Source of the DNA: CAWATG01 sp963785035
Lineage (GTDB): Bacteria; Actinomycetota; Acidimicrobiia; IMCC26256; CAWATG01
Direction of reading: 5' to 3'
Length of the DNA: 64,000 nucleotides
Assembly: GCA_963785035.1 (NCBI GenBank)
Contig: CAWATG010000005.1
Location: 496,001-560,000, forward strand
Part shown: piece after piece, positions 62,770 to 64,000 of the stretch
How positions within the stretch are numbered: position 1 is the stretch's first letter
Layout of the letters: every line of letters starts with the position of its first letter
Translations under genes and position numbers: made by a program
Notes under the pieces: generated by a model
Seen by the model: only the letters and a program-made list of their open reading frames with translations
What the model was told of the DNA's origin: nothing
The model's database searches: none

Positions 62770-63783
62770 GTGGCAACGACGATTGCATCTCTCTCCGGAC
62801 CCGCCAAGGCAGCCATCGTGCTCATGCAGATGGGTCGCGACCGCGCCGCGGTCGTGTTGCGCTCCATGCGTGAGAGTGAAGTCCAAGAGATCATGGCGGA
62901 GATCGCGCGCCTTGATCAGGTCGATCAGAACGACGTCGATTCGGTGGTCTCCGAGTTCCAGACACAGTTCCTCGCCCGGACACATATGACAAACGGTGGT
63001 GTCGATCTCGCGCGTGACCTACTCGAGGAAACACTGGGATCGGAAAAGGCAACCGAGATTCTCGACAATCTCGGAGCCACACTGAACCGCGCCCCATTCG
63101 ACTTCCTCCGCCGCGCCGATCCGCGACAGATCTTCACGTACCTCCAGGACGAGCATCCCCAGACCATCGCGCTGGTGCTCGCCTACCTCAAGCCCGACTC
63201 GGGCGCCATGGTCATCAGCGCGCTTCCCGATGAGCTGCAACGCGACGTGGCGCGACGACTCGCGAGCATGGAACGCACCGCTCCCGATGTCGTGGCGCAG
63301 GTCGAAGCAATCCTCGAACCCAAGCTTTCCTCGGTGATCCAACAGTCCGACATGTCGACCGCAGGTGGCGTCCAATCACTTGTCGACATCCTCAACCGGG
63401 CAGACCGGGCAACAGAGCGACTCATTCTCGAGGGTCTCGAGACCGAGGACCCCGAGATTGCAGATGAAGTCCGCAGCCGTATGTTCGTCTTCGAGGACAT
63501 CGTCAGCCTCGACGACCGATCGGTCCAGCTCGTGTTGCGCAACGTCGACACCAAGGAACTCGCAGTTGCCCTCAAAGGCGTACAACAACTCGTGCGCGAC
63601 AAGATCACGACGAACATGTCCGAGCGCGCGGGACAAAACCTCATCGAGGAAATCGAAATGCTCGGCGCCATCCGCCTCAAGACTGTGGAAGAGGCCCAAG
63701 CTGCGGTCGTTCGAAGCATTCGGGCGCTCGAGTCGGCCGGCGAAATCGTCATCTCTCGAGGCAGCGATGAATTCGTTGTCTGA
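62770..63783 (+). CDS. fliG: Flagellar motor switch protein FliG
   Basis: All three FliG domains are recognisable in 337 residues: SGPAKAAIVLMQMGRDRAAV at the start, HPQTIALVLAYLKPDSGAMV with SALPDELQRDVARRLASMER in the middle, and the motor domain MFVFEDIVSLDDRSVQLVLR with the charged end LGAIRLKTVEEAQAAVVRSI. It transmits torque and receives the CheY signal with FliM/FliN. GTG start. Confidence 0.96.
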   Translation: MATTIASLSGPAKAAIVLMQMGRDRAAVVLRSMRESEVQEIMAEIARLDQVDQNDVDSVVSEFQTQFLARTHMTNGGVDLARDLLEETLGSEKATEILDNLGATLNRAPFDFLRRADPRQIFTYLQDEHPQTIALVLAYLKPDSGAMVISALPDELQRDVARRLASMERTAPDVVAQVEAILEPKLSSVIQQSDMSTAGGVQSLVDILNRADRATERLILEGLETEDPEIADEVRSRMFVFEDIVSLDDRSVQLVLRNVDTKELAVALKGVQQLVRDKITTNMSERAGQNLIEEIEMLGAIRLKTVEEAQAAVVRSIRALESAGEIVISRGSDEFVV

Positions 63784-64000
63784 GTCTCGGCGAAGCCGGG
63801 TGGTCCGCGCAGCGGACTCCACCGACATCATGTCGGCACAGCTCGACGAGCGGACATTACCGTCGAGCAACCTTGGCGGCCTACAGATCGATCAGCGCAT
63901 CGTCGACGGCGTCATGGCACAAGCTCGAAGCAACGGTTACGCCACAGGCCTCGAGGAAGGCCTCGCCGCCGCCGACGCTCAGGTCCAGCGGGCCGAACAG
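63767..64000 (+). CDS. fliH: Flagellar assembly protein FliH, N-terminal fragment
   Basis: The first 78 codons are present before the window ends. They begin with MNSLSESRRSRVVRAAD and include QARSNGYATGLEEGLAAADA, the GYxxG...EG repeat region that marks FliH N-terminal coiled coils. The ATG overlaps the end of fliG by 17 bases. FliH regulates the export ATPase FliI, whose gene would be expected next. Confidence 0.75.
   Translation, partial: MNSLSESRRSRVVRAADSTDIMSAQLDERTLPSSNLGGLQIDQRIVDGVMAQARSNGYATGLEEGLAAADAQVQRAEQ

Noticed and set aside
1..64000. Programmed +1 frameshifting as a genome-wide recoding system
   Set aside because: The break sites I could narrow down share no evident slippery motif and fall at random positions in many housekeeping genes, so sequencing insertions explain them better.

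Overview
The window comes from a high-GC, flagellated actinobacterium, most likely of the Acidimicrobiia. The evidence for an actinobacterium is a mycothiol glycosyltransferase (MshA) beside a YbjN-domain gene, a rex-hemA-hemC-cobA/hemD heme cluster, proC with a neighbouring excisionase-type HTH gene, a WhiG/FliA sigma factor and an RsiG (AmfC)-type anti-sigma homologue. The class-level call is inference from gene order; no rRNA is present. No tRNA, rRNA, CRISPR array, insertion sequence or phage gene was seen.

Layout. (1) 1-9400: energy metabolism. nuoA-B-C-D run leftwards with a geranylgeranyl-reductase-type flavoprotein upstream. To the right is an unusual cytochrome bc operon with a split cytochrome b, a built-in two-cluster ferredoxin, a Rieske protein, a cytochrome c with two heme sites and three poorly known membrane or lipoproteins. 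(2) 9400-19200: a leftward tetrapyrrole locus (rex, precorrin-2 dehydrogenase, hemA, hemC, cobA-hemD fusion, hemB, hemL), interrupted by three small coupled membrane or hypothetical genes and a rightward EEP-fold nuclease/phosphatase gene. A Rex-type operator precedes rex. (3) 19200-33100: mixed housekeeping genes: SAM hydrolase, HTH protein, a phosphatase-like protein, proC, mshA, XRE regulator, rsiG-like gene, M23 peptidase, MoaD-like protein, LON-domain protein, SirB1-type protein, CopC-CopD fusion and HIT protein. (4) 33100-37200: an HDOD gene and the biotin genes bioA-bioF-bioD. (5) 37200-45500: a chemotaxis operon cheA-mcp-cheW-cheY-cheB-cheR-cheX-cheY2 plus a CheX-like gene. (6) 45500-64000: flagella. 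The leftward set is flgN-flgK-flgL-fliW-three glycosyltransferases-csrA. The rightward set is whiG/fliA, fliC-flaG-fliD-fliS-fliT-like, then flgB-flgC-fliE-fliF-fliG-fliH, running off the end.

How it fits together. The flagellar half has its own sigma factor, and sites resembling its known consensus lie upstream of cheA, fliC, flgB and flgN. CsrA and FliW provide post-transcriptional control of flagellin. Two features point to cyclic di-GMP control of motility: an RsiG-like protein with both c-di-GMP signature motifs nearly intact, and a CheA that carries an MshEN-like tandem motif where a P2 domain would be expected. This possible c-di-GMP - RsiG - WhiG / MshEN-CheA circuit is the most interesting content of the window.

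Caution on quality. About 21 single-base frame breaks interrupt conserved genes such as hemA, hemL, rex, cheB, cheR, bioF and fliD. About 18 of them look like one extra base, which fits insertion-type long-read errors rather than pseudogenes. Those genes are annotated as full-length CDS spans with the break noted.
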